A DNA stretch of 64,000 nucleotides from the NCBI RefSeq assembly GCF_003730275.1, contig NZ_QTTA01000017.1, positions 62,001-126,000 of the forward strand. The letters are read 5' to 3'. This document shows positions 43,555 through 52,995 of the stretch, piece by piece; within the stretch, counting starts at the first letter, position 1, and the number at the start of each line of letters is the position of its first letter. Source of the DNA: Brevundimonas halotolerans. GTDB taxonomy: Bacteria > Pseudomonadota > Alphaproteobacteria > Caulobacterales > Caulobacteraceae. The notes under the pieces were generated by a model. The model was not told where the DNA came from. It ran no database searches and saw only the letters and a list, made by a program, of their open reading frames with translations. Both the position numbers and the translations under genes were made by a program.

Positions 43555-46500
43555 ATGCAGTTCCAGCGGCTCAGGCTTGTCGGGTTCAAATCCTTCGTCG
43601 ATCCGACCGAGGTGCACATCACCCCGGGCCTGACCGGCATTGTTGGACCGAACGGCTGCGGCAAGTCCAATGTGCTGGAATCCCTTCGCTGGGTCATGGG
43701 GGCCAACTCCGCAAAGGCCATGCGCGGTCAGGGCATGGACGACGTCATCTTTGCCGGGGCCGCCGACCGCCCGGCGCGCAGTCACGCCGAGGTCTCGCTC
43801 AGCATCGACAATGCCCAGCGCCGCGCGCCGCAGCCCTTTACCGATTCCGCCGTGCTCGAGGTCTCGCGCCGTATCGACCGGGGTCAGGGCTCGACCTACC
43901 GCATCAACGGCAAGGAGGTCCGCGCCCGCGACGTCCAGCTGCTGTTCGCCGACGCCTCGACCGGGGCCAACTCGCCCGCCCTCGTGCGTCAGGGTCAGAT
44001 CTCCGAGCTGATTGCCGCCAAGCCCCAGAACCGCCGCCGCATTCTGGAAGAGGCCGGGGGCGTCTCGGGTCTGCACACCCGCCGGCATGAGGCCGAGCTG
44101 CGCCTCAAGGCCGCCGAGACCAACCTCGACCGGCTGGACGACATCGGCAAGGAGCTGGAAACCGCCCTTACCCGCCTGAAGCGCGAAGCCCGTCAGGCCG
44201 AGAAATACCGCAAGATTTCCGCCGAGATCCGGGCCCTGCAATCCGCCGTCCTGCTGGCCCGCTGGAAGGAAGCCGTGCAGGCCCGCGACGACGCCACGAC
44301 CGCCCTGCGCGAGGCGGAGGTCGAGGTCGGCAAGACCGAGGTCGCCTCGGCCCACGCGCGGACCGAGGCCCTCAAGGCGCAGGAAGGCCTCAAGCCCGCC
44401 CGCGAAGAAGATGCGGTGGCCGGCGCCGTCCTGCACCGGGCCACGCTGGAGCGCGACCGTCTCGACATGGCCGAACAGGCCGCCCGCGCCGAGGTCGAAC
44501 GGCTGGAGCGCGAGGCCGCCCGCATCGCCGCCGACCTCGCCCGCGAAACGGCCATGGCGGGCGATGCCGAGAGCGAACTGACCCGCCTGTCCGACGCCGT
44601 GGCGGCGCTCGAGGCCGAGATCGAGGCCGCACCGACCCGTGGCCCCGAACTGGACCGCGCCCTCGAACAGGCCGAGTCTGCCCGCCAGACCGCCGAGGCC
44701 GAGGTAGAACGGCTGACCTCCGAACTGGCCGCCGTCGAGGCGCGCGCCCGCGCCGAAGCCGCCCGACGTCAGGAGGCCGAAACCCGGCTGGCACGCCTCG
44801 AGGCCTCCCGCGCCCAGACCGCCGCCGAGCGTGAGGCGCTCGCCCCCTCCGACACCCCCGAGCAGGCCGAGGCCGAAGCGACGCTGGTCCGCGCCCAGGC
44901 CGATCTGGCCGCCGCCCGCGAGGCCGTCGAGCAGGCCGAGGCCGACCGTGCCGAGCTGGCCCGTGCCGAACAGGATGCCCGCACCACCGCCCGCACGCTC
45001 GAGGACAAGCTGGGCCGTCTGCAGACCGAGGCCCGGGGCCTCGCCCAGCTTCTGGCCCGCGGCAAGCGCGACCACCCCCCGGCCCTCGATTCCGTTCAGG
45101 CTGCCCGCGGCTATGAGGCGGCGCTGGCCGCAGCCCTGGGCGAAGACCTGGACGCCGCCCTCGACCCCGCCGCCGCCGCCCACTGGTCCGGGGCTGATGC
45201 CGAGCCCGCCGTCTGGCCTGAGGGCGTCGCCCCCCTGTCCGATCACGTCACGGCCCCCGAGGCCCTGTCGGCGCGTCTGGCGTGGTGCGGGGTTGCCCCG
45301 GCCGATCGGGCTCCGCACCTGTCGCGCCTGCTGCCCGTCGGCGCCCGTCTGGTGACGGCAATGGGCGACCTCTATCGCTGGGACGGGCTGGTCGTCCGGG
45401 CCGAGGCCCCCCGCCCCGCCGCCATCCGCCTTGAACAGCGCACCCGCCTGTCAGAGGTCGAGACCGAGATCGATCAGGGCCGCCCGGCACTGGACGCCGC
45501 CCAGACCGAGCTGAAATCCCTCACCGAACGCCTTCGGGGCGCCGACGAAGCGGTCAAGGCTGCCCGCCTCGTGCCGTTCACCCTCGACAAGGCCGTCGCC
45601 GCCGCCCGCGACCGGGTCGAGGCCCTCGCCCGCGACACCGCCCGCCGCGAAGCCCGCGCCCAGTCGCTGGATGAGTCCCTGGCCCGCCTCGACACCGAGA
45701 TCGCAGCGGCCGTCACGGCGGTCGAGGACTCCCGCGCCATCGAGAGCCCCGCCACCTCGCCGGGCGACCTTCGAGCACGGGTCGCCGAGGCCCGGACCGC
45801 GGTCGAAGCGGCCCGCGCCGCCACCGCACAGGCCCGCCTTGAGCGCGATACCGAGGCCCGCGCCGTCGAGGGCCGCACCCGTCAATTGCAAACCCTGACC
45901 CGCGAGCGTGATGCCTGGTCCGGCCGAGGCCAGGAGGCCCGCACCCGCCTGTCCGCCCTCGAAGCCGAACAGGCCACCACCGCCGATCAGCTCAAGGTCG
46001 CCGCTCAGGCCCCGGAGCAATTCACGGGCAAGCGCAATGCCCTGCTGGACACCCTGACCGCTGCGGAAACGCGCAAGAAGGCCGCGTCTGACGCCCTGTC
46101 CGTGGCCGAAACCCGCGCCACCGAAGCGGACCGGGCATCTCGCGCGGCCGACGCCGCTGCTTCACAGGCCCGCGAGGCCCGCGCCGGTCTGGTCGAGCGC
46201 GCCCGCGCGACCGAGGACGCCCTCGACCTCGCCGTCAATCGCCTCCGCGAAACCTCTCAGCTGACGCCCGAAGCCCTTGAAGCCAAGCTGTCGGAAGACG
46301 CCGTCGCCCGCCCCGCCGACGTGGCCGGCGCCGAAAGCCTGCTCTCCGGGCTGGAGCGCGAGCGCGAGCACCTCGGCGCCGTCAATCTGCGCGCCGAGGA
46401 AGAGGCCGGCGAATACGCCGACCGGCTGGAGGCCATGCGCACCGAGCGCGCCGATCTGACCGGAGCCATCGCCCGCCTGCGGGACGGCATCGACGAACTG

Positions 46501-46992
46501 AACGCCGAGGGCCGCGAGCGCCTGCTGGCAGCCTTCGACATCATCAACGACAACTTCAAGGCCCTGTTCGAGGCCCTGTTCGACGGCGGTCAGGCCGAGC
46601 TGAAACTGGTTGAATCCGACGACCCGCTGGAAGCCGGCCTCGAGATCTACGCCTGCCCCCCCGGCAAGCGGCTGGCGGTCATGAGCCTGATGTCCGGCGG
46701 CGAACAGGCCCTGACGGCGGCCGCCCTGATCTTTGCCGTCTTCCTCGCCAATCCGGCCCCCGTCTGCGTGCTGGACGAGGTCGACGCGCCGCTGGACGAC
46801 GCCAACGTCGACCGCTTCTGCCGCATGCTGAACGAGATGCGCAACCGCACCGACACCCGCTTCATCGTCATCACCCACAACCCGGTGACCATGAGCCGCA
46901 TGGACCGCCTGTACGGCGTCACCATGCCCGAGCGCGGCGTCTCGCAACTCGTCAGCGTCGATCTGAAGCAGGCCGAAAAGCTGGTGGCCTAA
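43555..46992 (+). CDS. smc: Chromosome segregation ATPase SMC
   Basis: A 1145-aa SMC protein. The Walker A head is GPNGCGKSN (31-39); two long Ala/Glu/Arg-rich coiled coils flank a hinge near 500-640; the C-terminal head has the ABC signature LMSGGEQALTAAA (about 1044-1056) and Walker B VLDEVDAPLDDAN. It organises and segregates newly replicated chromosome arms with ScpA/ScpB, which are not in this window. Its stop overlaps the convergent glycosyltransferase gene by 4 bp. Confidence 0.97.
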   Translation: MQFQRLRLVGFKSFVDPTEVHITPGLTGIVGPNGCGKSNVLESLRWVMGANSAKAMRGQGMDDVIFAGAADRPARSHAEVSLSIDNAQRRAPQPFTDSAVLEVSRRIDRGQGSTYRINGKEVRARDVQLLFADASTGANSPALVRQGQISELIAAKPQNRRRILEEAGGVSGLHTRRHEAELRLKAAETNLDRLDDIGKELETALTRLKREARQAEKYRKISAEIRALQSAVLLARWKEAVQARDDATTALREAEVEVGKTEVASAHARTEALKAQEGLKPAREEDAVAGAVLHRATLERDRLDMAEQAARAEVERLEREAARIAADLARETAMAGDAESELTRLSDAVAALEAEIEAAPTRGPELDRALEQAESARQTAEAEVERLTSELAAVEARARAEAARRQEAETRLARLEASRAQTAAEREALAPSDTPEQAEAEATLVRAQADLAAAREAVEQAEADRAELARAEQDARTTARTLEDKLGRLQTEARGLAQLLARGKRDHPPALDSVQAARGYEAALAAALGEDLDAALDPAAAAHWSGADAEPAVWPEGVAPLSDHVTAPEALSARLAWCGVAPADRAPHLSRLLPVGARLVTAMGDLYRWDGLVVRAEAPRPAAIRLEQRTRLSEVETEIDQGRPALDAAQTELKSLTERLRGADEAVKAARLVPFTLDKAVAAARDRVEALARDTARREARAQSLDESLARLDTEIAAAVTAVEDSRAIESPATSPGDLRARVAEARTAVEAARAATAQARLERDTEARAVEGRTRQLQTLTRERDAWSGRGQEARTRLSALEAEQATTADQLKVAAQAPEQFTGKRNALLDTLTAAETRKKAASDALSVAETRATEADRASRAADAAASQAREARAGLVERARATEDALDLAVNRLRETSQLTPEALEAKLSEDAVARPADVAGAESLLSGLEREREHLGAVNLRAEEEAGEYADRLEAMRTERADLTGAIARLRDGIDELNAEGRERLLAAFDIINDNFKALFEALFDGGQAELKLVESDDPLEAGLEIYACPPGKRLAVMSLMSGGEQALTAAALIFAVFLANPAPVCVLDEVDAPLDDANVDRFCRMLNEMRNRTDTRFIVITHNPVTMSRMDRLYGVTMPERGVSQLVSVDLKQAEKLVA

Positions 46993-47840
46993 CGCTTCAG
47001 CGCGGCCTTCAGATCGTCCATGATCGGGCCGATCAGGTGCCAGGGTTCCACGCAATAGCGGTGGAACAGGCGCCGGGGATCGACCGCCAGCCGGTACAGC
47101 CATTCCAGCCCCGCCTTGCCCATCCAGCGGGGCGCGGCCTTCTGAACCCCGGCCTCATAGTCGAAGGCGGCGCCGACGTTCAGCACCACACAGTCGGGCA
47201 GGGCGTCCAGATGGTCGGCGATCCAGATTTCCTGCCGGGGCATGCCCATACCGACCAGCAGCACCTGCGGCGCAAACTGGGCGACCTCGGCCACCAGTCG
47301 GCGGTTGTCCTCTGACCCCGGCGCCGCATCGAAATAGCCAGACCGAACTGCCAGATCGACACGACCGTGCCGCGCCTTCAGTCGCTCGGCCGCCATGTCG
47401 GCCACGCCCTCGGCCCCGCCGATGAACATGACCCGCCAGCCCTTGCGGTCCGCCAGACTCCAGAAATGCTCGCGCCAGTCCAGATATGTCGAGCGATGCT
47501 TCCCCCGCGTGCCTCGCCCCACCAGACGCCCGAAGGCGACCAGCGGCGTGGAGTCGATCTGGATCAGATCGGCGCAGGCATAGAATTCCGCCAGCCGTGG
47601 CTCGGTCCGGACCAGATGCAGGCTGTGTAGATTGTGATTGGCGATGACCGCCTTGACCTCGGCCTCGACCCAGGTCTCCAGCTGGTGCATGACCTCCTCG
47701 GGCCGCACCTTGTCCATCAACTGGCCCAGCAGGCGGATGCGTTCTCCCTCGCGCCTGGTCAGCCGGTGCGGTACACGAGACCGGACCCGCCGGTCCGGCG
47801 CGGCAACCACGTTGGAAAGGGCCATCTGCTGGTCAAACAT
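46989..47840 (-). CDS. WecG/TagA/CpsF-family glycosyltransferase
   Basis: A 283-aa GT26-family enzyme that would transfer a GlcNAc/ManNAc-type sugar to a lipid-linked acceptor. Hallmarks: a DSTPLVAFGRL acceptor block, GGAEGVADMAAERL, and VLLVGMGMPRQEIWIADH followed by LNVGAAFDYEAG. The C terminus has the basic membrane-association region (LYRLAVDPRRLFHRY). It stands alone, away from any visible polysaccharide cluster, so the product (holdfast, capsule or other) is unknown. The ATG at 47840 is divergent from the next gene. Confidence 0.9.
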   Translation of the reverse strand: MFDQQMALSNVVAAPDRRVRSRVPHRLTRREGERIRLLGQLMDKVRPEEVMHQLETWVEAEVKAVIANHNLHSLHLVRTEPRLAEFYACADLIQIDSTPLVAFGRLVGRGTRGKHRSTYLDWREHFWSLADRKGWRVMFIGGAEGVADMAAERLKARHGRVDLAVRSGYFDAAPGSEDNRRLVAEVAQFAPQVLLVGMGMPRQEIWIADHLDALPDCVVLNVGAAFDYEAGVQKAAPRWMGKAGLEWLYRLAVDPRRLFHRYCVEPWHLIGPIMDDLKAALKR

Positions 47841-47881
47841 GGTGGGAAGATACAGCGGGCCTCTAAAAGCGGGATGATCGG

Positions 47882-48358
47882 ATGAAGTTAATGAAACCTG
47901 TTCTCCTTAGCCTGCTGGCCGGAGCGGCGGCCGCGGCTCTGTCGTCGGCACCGGCCGAGGCACAGGAGCCCCGACTGGTGCTCAGCGGGGTCGGCCGGTT
48001 TGCGGTGTTCGTCGATCTGTCGACCCGCGAGATGTCGGGCAGTCAGGTGCGAGTGCGCACCCTCCAGGTGGCCGAAACGGGGTTCGAGGTCGAGGGTCAG
48101 CCCTTCTGGGGCGGCTGGTCCTGGTGGGCCTTTGACTGCGAGGCGCGCACCGCCGACCGGCTGGATTTTGCCTCGGTTCTGGCTGACGGCGTCGAAGGTC
48201 CGTCCGTGCCAGAGGATCAGCCGCCCTTTCCCGTATCACCGGGCGGTGACGCCGAGGAAATGCTGACCGTGGCCTGTACAGGCACAGCCCCTGAGGGGCC
48301 GGTCCTTGGAAGTGTCGAGGCCGCCGTCGAGGAATGCCATCGCCGCATTCTGATGTGA
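47882..48358 (+). CDS. Exported hypothetical protein with a WWAFDC segment
   Basis: A 158-aa secreted protein. Signal peptide at about 5-27, cut after AEA. The mature domain is beta-rich with three cysteines, in WWAFDCEART, TVACTG and EECHRR. The WWAFDC pattern and layout recall small surface-adhesin-E-like periplasmic proteins, but I cannot confirm that. ATG at 47882; a second ATG three codons later is equally possible. Its own promoter is expected in the 41-bp gap. Confidence 0.72.
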   Translation: MKLMKPVLLSLLAGAAAAALSSAPAEAQEPRLVLSGVGRFAVFVDLSTREMSGSQVRVRTLQVAETGFEVEGQPFWGGWSWWAFDCEARTADRLDFASVLADGVEGPSVPEDQPPFPVSPGGDAEEMLTVACTGTAPEGPVLGSVEAAVEECHRRILM

Positions 48359-48467
48359 CTTTCCGGCCCTAGGCAAGCCCTCGCTGATCCGCCATGGTCA
48401 GGAACAGTCAGGGGGGCCTGACAGGATCTTGCTGTACCAAAGGTGCACGCAACAGGAGCACATCATC

Positions 48468-48857
48468 ATGCTGACCACCAAATATACCCTCGCCGGCGGC
48501 ATTGCTGCTCTCGCTCTGCTGGCCGCAGGCACCGCTTCGGCCCAAAGCGCACCGCTGAACTATCAGCAACATCTGACCTGCTCGGCCATGTTCTTCGCCT
48601 TCTCGAAGATCCAGGCCGACCCGGAAGACGTCAGCGCCCTTGAAGCCGCCACCGGCGTCATGCTGAACCGCGCCCAGGCCCTGCCGGCCGCCCGTGGCCT
48701 GTCGGAAGACCAGGTCATCGAGGCCGCCGTCGCCGAGGCCGTCCAGATCATGGAACGGGTCGACGCCCAGTCCGGGATGACCGCCAAGCAGCAGGTTATC
48801 TACAGCTGGGGTCCGGGTCTGGACCGCTGCCTCGAAGCCGTACTCGAAGAAGAATAG
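48468..48857 (+). CDS. Small exported protein, first of a paralogous pair
   Basis: A 129-aa protein with a signal peptide (hydrophobic 7-21, cut after ASA). The mature helical domain begins with a Cys in HLTCSAMFFAFSK, continues with the block LNRAQALPAARGLSEDQVIEAA, and ends with a second Cys in LDRCLEAV. Function unknown. It is clearly related to the gene at 48951: same C-x3-FF start, RA-AL block, VIE-A block and second Cys. ATG at 48468 with AGGAG upstream; a strong terminator follows. Confidence 0.75.
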   Translation: MLTTKYTLAGGIAALALLAAGTASAQSAPLNYQQHLTCSAMFFAFSKIQADPEDVSALEAATGVMLNRAQALPAARGLSEDQVIEAAVAEAVQIMERVDAQSGMTAKQQVIYSWGPGLDRCLEAVLEEE

Positions 48858-48881
48858 TCGATTCCTGACCTGATCAGTCTG

Positions 48882-48920
48882 CATCAGGCCCCGGCCAACG
48901 CCGGGGCCTGATGTCTTTCT
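48882..48920 (+). terminator. Strong intrinsic terminator
   Basis: Perfect 14-bp stem (48882-48895 with 48900-48913), 4-base loop, then TCTTTCT. It lies 24 bp after the stop of the first paralog and ends 30 bp before the ATG of the second, so each probably has its own transcription unit. Confidence 0.9.
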
Positions 48921-48950
48921 GGCCTTTCCTCTCCCAACATCGAGATAGTC

Positions 48951-49343
48951 ATGATCCTCTCCTCCCTCATCGCCCTGTCACTGGCCTCCGTTGGTGCTCC
49001 CTCACAGGATCCGGCCATCGAGCCACTGGACCTCGACGACAGCATCGCCTGCGCCGGCATCTTCTTCGCCCATTCGCGTCAGCCCGAGATCGCAGCACTG
49101 GACGGTGTCCAGATCTATGAAGACATGACGGTCGTCTTCCTTGATCGTGCGGAAGCCCTCGGCGGTCGTGTGGGCCTGACCCGCGAGAACGTGATTGAGC
49201 GCGCGGCGGGTATTTCCGACCAACTGACCCGTATCCTGGCCCTCCAGGAAACGCCCGAAGCTCGCGAGTCCATGCTGGAGGACTGGTTCGAGGTCGAACA
49301 GCTGTGCGTCGCGGGCGGTCAGGTGCCGATCCCTGACGCCTGA
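48951..49343 (+). CDS. Small exported protein, second of a paralogous pair
   Basis: A 130-aa protein with a short signal peptide (MILSSLIALSLASVGA). The mature part shares with its neighbour an early Cys (SIACAGIFFAHSR), an LDRAEALGGRVGLTRENVIERA block and a late Cys (EQLCVAG). The two cysteines may form a disulfide. Function unknown. It is convergent with murG, with 6 bp between the stops. Confidence 0.72.
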   Translation: MILSSLIALSLASVGAPSQDPAIEPLDLDDSIACAGIFFAHSRQPEIAALDGVQIYEDMTVVFLDRAEALGGRVGLTRENVIERAAGISDQLTRILALQETPEARESMLEDWFEVEQLCVAGGQVPIPDA

Positions 49344-49349
49344 GGCCGT

Positions 49350-50435
49350 TTAACCGGCGGAGGCCTCGACCAGATCGGCCAGCCGCGCCGCCGCATCCGG
49401 CAGAGCCACCGCGCTCGCCCCTTCCGCCATGGCTGCCAGACGGCCCGGCTCTCCCAGAATGCCCGACAGGGTCGCGGTCAAACCTTCGACGGTGAGATCA
49501 TCCTCGAGGATCAGCACCGCCCCGCCCGCTTCGACCAGACCCCGCGCATTAAACCGCTGGTGGTCATCGGTGGCGATCTTCAGCGGCACCAGAACCGACG
49601 GCAGGCCGACCACCGCCAGCTCGGTGCAGGTCGAGGCCCCGGCCCTGCCGATGGCCAGATTCGCCTCGGCAAGCCGCGACGCCATGTCAGAAAAGAAGGG
49701 CGCGACCTCGGCCGCGACGCCCGCCCCGGCATAGATGGCGGCGGCGGCGTCCAGAAACTCCGGCCGTGCCTGCTGCACCACCTTCAGCCGCTTGCGCAGC
49801 GCCTCGGGCAGGGCCGCCACCGCGCGCGGCACGGTGTCCGACAGGATCCGCGCGCCCTGACTGCCGCCCGTCACCAACAGGTGGATGTCGCCCCCGGCAC
49901 CCGGTGCACGATAGGCCTTGCCCGCCAGCGCCGCGATCGGCGGACGAACCGGATTGCCGACCACCTCCAGCCGGTCCTTCAGCCCGTCGGGCAGACGCCC
50001 CAGCGTGGGAAAGGCCGAGGCCACTGTCCCGACCCGTCCGGCCAGCAGCCGGTTGGTGCGCCCCAGCACCGCATTCTGCTCATGGATCAGCGTCGGCAGG
50101 CCCATGCTCATCGCCGCCAGCAGCGACGGGGCCGACGGATAGCCGCCAAAGCCCACCACCACCGAGGCCTCCAGCCGCCGAAACGCCTTGCGCGCCTGGG
50201 CCACGCCTATGGCAATCTTGACCCCGGCCTTAAGCAGGCCGATCGGCCCGCTGCCCGTCGCCGAGTCGAGCGCCAGTCGCTCGTCCGCCGGGAAATGCTC
50301 GGCAAAGGCCTGACCCCGCCGATCCGTGGCCAGCACGATCCGCCAGCCGCGCCGCGCCATCTCCTCGGCCAGCGCCTGGGCCGGAAACAGATGCCCGCCG
50401 GTTCCTCCGGCAGCAACGACACAGACCTTGGTCAT
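49350..50435 (-). CDS. murG: UDP-GlcNAc:lipid I GlcNAc transferase MurG
   Basis: A 361-aa GT28 enzyme that makes lipid II from lipid I at the inner face of the membrane. It has AAGGTGGHLFPAQALAEEM at the N terminus, VGFGGYPSAPSLLAA, LIHEQNAVLGRTNRLL, and the UDP-GlcNAc site RAGASTCTELAVVGLPSVLVP. Full length. It is the last gene of the first dcw block, 8 bp after ftsW. Confidence 0.96.
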   Translation of the reverse strand: MTKVCVVAAGGTGGHLFPAQALAEEMARRGWRIVLATDRRGQAFAEHFPADERLALDSATGSGPIGLLKAGVKIAIGVAQARKAFRRLEASVVVGFGGYPSAPSLLAAMSMGLPTLIHEQNAVLGRTNRLLAGRVGTVASAFPTLGRLPDGLKDRLEVVGNPVRPPIAALAGKAYRAPGAGGDIHLLVTGGSQGARILSDTVPRAVAALPEALRKRLKVVQQARPEFLDAAAAIYAGAGVAAEVAPFFSDMASRLAEANLAIGRAGASTCTELAVVGLPSVLVPLKIATDDHQRFNARGLVEAGGAVLILEDDLTVEGLTATLSGILGEPGRLAAMAEGASAVALPDAAARLADLVEASAG

Positions 50436-50443
50436 GGATGTCC

Positions 50444-51631
50444 CTATGGAAGAATGCGGCCCAGCTTGGGCGCCGGGCGTCGACCGGTACCGGGCTCGTA
50501 GGCCCCCGCTCGCCTGCGGGTCAAGGCCAGGGCCAGCCCCATGGTCAGCCCCATGGCCACCATCGACGACCCGCCATAGCTGATGAAGGGCAGGGTCATC
50601 CCCTTGGTCGGGATCAGGTTCAGATTCACCGCCATATTGATCGCCGCCTGCAGACCGATCAGCATGAACAGCCCCGCCGCCGCCGTCTGTTCAAACGGGT
50701 CGTTCAACCGCATGGCCCGCGACAGACCTCGCAGCACGATGAAGGCATAAAGGCTGATGATCACCAGCGACAGGATCAGGCCGAACTCTTCCGCCCCGAC
50801 CGAATAGATGAAGTCGGTATGCAGGTCCGGCACATGGCGCTTCATCACGCCCTCGCCGACGCCGCGCCCGAACAGGCCCCCGGCCCGGATCGCCTCGGAG
50901 GCGCGGTCGATCTGGTGGGTGTCCTCCTGACCGGGCGCGAGGAATTTGGCCACCCGTTCCCGCACGTGATCGAACAGGAAATACAGCGAGAAGATGCCCG
51001 ACATGACCAGCCCGCCGAGCACCGCCATCCACTTCAACGGCACGCCCGCCATGAAGAAGACCGCCATGAAGGTCGTCGTGATCAACAGCGTCTGGCCGAT
51101 GTCTGGCTGGATCAGCAACAGGCCAACCGTCACGGCATAGAAAGCAAAGGCGATCGACACGCCCGGCACGCCCTGACCCTTCTGCCCCTCGGCGAACATC
51201 CAGGCCGCCAGCACGATCAGCGCCGGCTTGGCGAACTCGGACGGCTGCAGGCTGAACGGTCCAATCAGGATCCACCGGGTCGCGCCCTTGGCCTCATTGC
51301 CCAGGATCGGCAGGACCGCCATGACCAGCAGCGCCCCCACCAGCGCAAAGGCCGCCACCCGTCGCACACCCCGCGGCGACAGCAGCGACGCCCCCAGCAT
51401 CACCCCGACCCCCGCCGCCACGAACGCGATCATGCGGATCGAATAGTGGAACGGGTTGGACAGTCCCTCGTCGGCCAGAATGGCTGCGGGGCTTGAGGCG
51501 AACGACAGGGCCACGCCGATGCCCATCAGAACCATGGCGGCGATCACCAGCCCGCGGTCCACCGTCCAGAACCACCTGGCCAGCAGGCTCTGGTCGCTGC
51601 GGGAAAAGGGCGGCACATAGGTCTGGGTCAT
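50444..51631 (-). CDS. ftsW: Septal peptidoglycan polymerase FtsW (SEDS)
   Basis: A 395-aa ten-helix SEDS glycosyltransferase that works with FtsI at the septum. It shows the long periplasmic loop between TM7 and TM8 (FLAPGQEDTHQIDRASEAI), the GGLFGRGVGEGVMKRHVPDLHTDFIYSVGAEEFG block and the final PFISYGGSSMVAMGLTMG. Its ATG overlaps the murD stop by 4 nt. FtsW rather than RodA because of the dcw location and SEDS block variants. Confidence 0.95.
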   Translation of the reverse strand: MTQTYVPPFSRSDQSLLARWFWTVDRGLVIAAMVLMGIGVALSFASSPAAILADEGLSNPFHYSIRMIAFVAAGVGVMLGASLLSPRGVRRVAAFALVGALLVMAVLPILGNEAKGATRWILIGPFSLQPSEFAKPALIVLAAWMFAEGQKGQGVPGVSIAFAFYAVTVGLLLIQPDIGQTLLITTTFMAVFFMAGVPLKWMAVLGGLVMSGIFSLYFLFDHVRERVAKFLAPGQEDTHQIDRASEAIRAGGLFGRGVGEGVMKRHVPDLHTDFIYSVGAEEFGLILSLVIISLYAFIVLRGLSRAMRLNDPFEQTAAAGLFMLIGLQAAINMAVNLNLIPTKGMTLPFISYGGSSMVAMGLTMGLALALTRRRAGAYEPGTGRRPAPKLGRILP

Positions 51632-52992
51632 GCCGCCCCTTCAGACTGGGCACCAAGGGCCAGGGCAGCGGCGCGGAACGCCTCGCCCCGCACCTCGAAA
51701 TCGGGAAACTGGTCAAAGCTGGCGGCGGCGGGGCTCAGCAGCACCACCTCCTCGCGGCCTGTGCGCGAGGCCGCCTCGTAAGCCTGCTGGACCGCGCTGG
51801 CCATGTCGCCGCTGATCCGGTGGGGGGTGTCGCCCAGCGCCGCCGCGAACGGGCCCGCCGCCTCGCCGATCAGAAAGGCCTCGACCACCCGGGGGAACAG
51901 CTCGGCCAGATCGTCGATCCCGCCCGCCTTGGCCCGCCCGCCGGCAATCCAGAACACCCGCTCATAGGCCGCCAGCGCCTGCCGCGTCGCATCGGCATTG
52001 GTCGCCTTGGAGTCATTGACGAACTTCACTTGGCCAATTTGGCCGACCGGTTCCATCCGATGCGCCAGCCCGGGGAAGGACAGCAGGCCTTCGACCGCAG
52101 CCTCATGATCCACCCCCAGCGCCCGCGCCGCGGCATAGGCAAAAGCCGCGTTCTGCGCATTGTGACGGCCCGCCAGCGAGCGCGCGCCGGACAGGTCGAT
52201 GGCATCCGAAGGAGTCTCCAGCTGACCCGCCGAGGGTCGGTACTCTCCCCCGACCCCGACAGAGACCGCACCTTCAACCTCGGCTGCCAGCTCTGCACCC
52301 CAGCGCTCATCCACACCGATCAGGGCCACTGCCCCCGGGCCCCTGTGCGCAAAGATCCGCGCCTTGGCCGCCACATACCCGTCCATCCCCCCATGGCGAT
52401 CCAGATGGTCCGGACTGATGTTGGTCAGGATGGCCACATCCGGCGCAAAGCGGGTGGTCAGGTCCAGCTGATAAGACGAGCACTCAATCACATAGACCGC
52501 GCCGGGCACAGGCTCCGGCAGGGCCAGCACGCCGATGCCGATGTTGCCGCCCATATGCACCGTCAGCCCGGCCTGCTTCAGCACCCAGGCGATCAGCGCC
52601 GTGGTCGTCGACTTGCCGTTCGTCCCCGTGATCGCCACCACCTGCGGCCACTCGCCCTCGGGCAGCCCCGCCAGCGCCCGCGCGAACAGCTCAAGGTCCC
52701 CGATGATCTCGACCCCGGCCTCCTGCGCCTTCTCGACCGTCCAGTGCGGCACGGGGTGGGTCAGCGGCACGCCCGGCGCCAGCACCAGGGCGGCAAAGCC
52801 CGACCAGTCCGAGGTCGTCAGGTCCTCGACCGCAAACCCCTCGGCCTCGGCCTGCATCCGGCTGCTGATGCCGTCATCCCACAGCACGGGCTCTACACCC
52901 CCGGCCTTCAGCGCACGCGCCGCCGTTAGCCCCGACCGTCCAAGGCCGAAGACCGCGACCCGCCTGCCCTCAAAGCCCGGGACCCGGATCAT
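51628..52992 (-). CDS. murD: UDP-MurNAc-L-alanine--D-glutamate ligase MurD
   Basis: A 454-aa Mur ligase adding D-Glu. It has an N-terminal Rossmann-like block VAVFGLGRSGLTAARAL, the ATP loop ITGTNGKSTTTALI, ILTNISPDHLDRHG, and the C-terminal KATNADATRQALAAY region. It lies 3 bp after mraY and overlaps ftsW by 4 nt. Full length. Confidence 0.96.
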   Translation of the reverse strand: MIRVPGFEGRRVAVFGLGRSGLTAARALKAGGVEPVLWDDGISSRMQAEAEGFAVEDLTTSDWSGFAALVLAPGVPLTHPVPHWTVEKAQEAGVEIIGDLELFARALAGLPEGEWPQVVAITGTNGKSTTTALIAWVLKQAGLTVHMGGNIGIGVLALPEPVPGAVYVIECSSYQLDLTTRFAPDVAILTNISPDHLDRHGGMDGYVAAKARIFAHRGPGAVALIGVDERWGAELAAEVEGAVSVGVGGEYRPSAGQLETPSDAIDLSGARSLAGRHNAQNAAFAYAAARALGVDHEAAVEGLLSFPGLAHRMEPVGQIGQVKFVNDSKATNADATRQALAAYERVFWIAGGRAKAGGIDDLAELFPRVVEAFLIGEAAGPFAAALGDTPHRISGDMASAVQQAYEAASRTGREEVVLLSPAAASFDQFPDFEVRGEAFRAAALALGAQSEGAA

Positions 52993-52995
52993 CGT

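Noticed and set aside
43315..45318. A 667-codon open frame on the minus strand opposite smc
   Set aside because: Gly/Leu-rich mirror of the SMC coiled coil; no family features, and it runs into the second DsbA-like gene.
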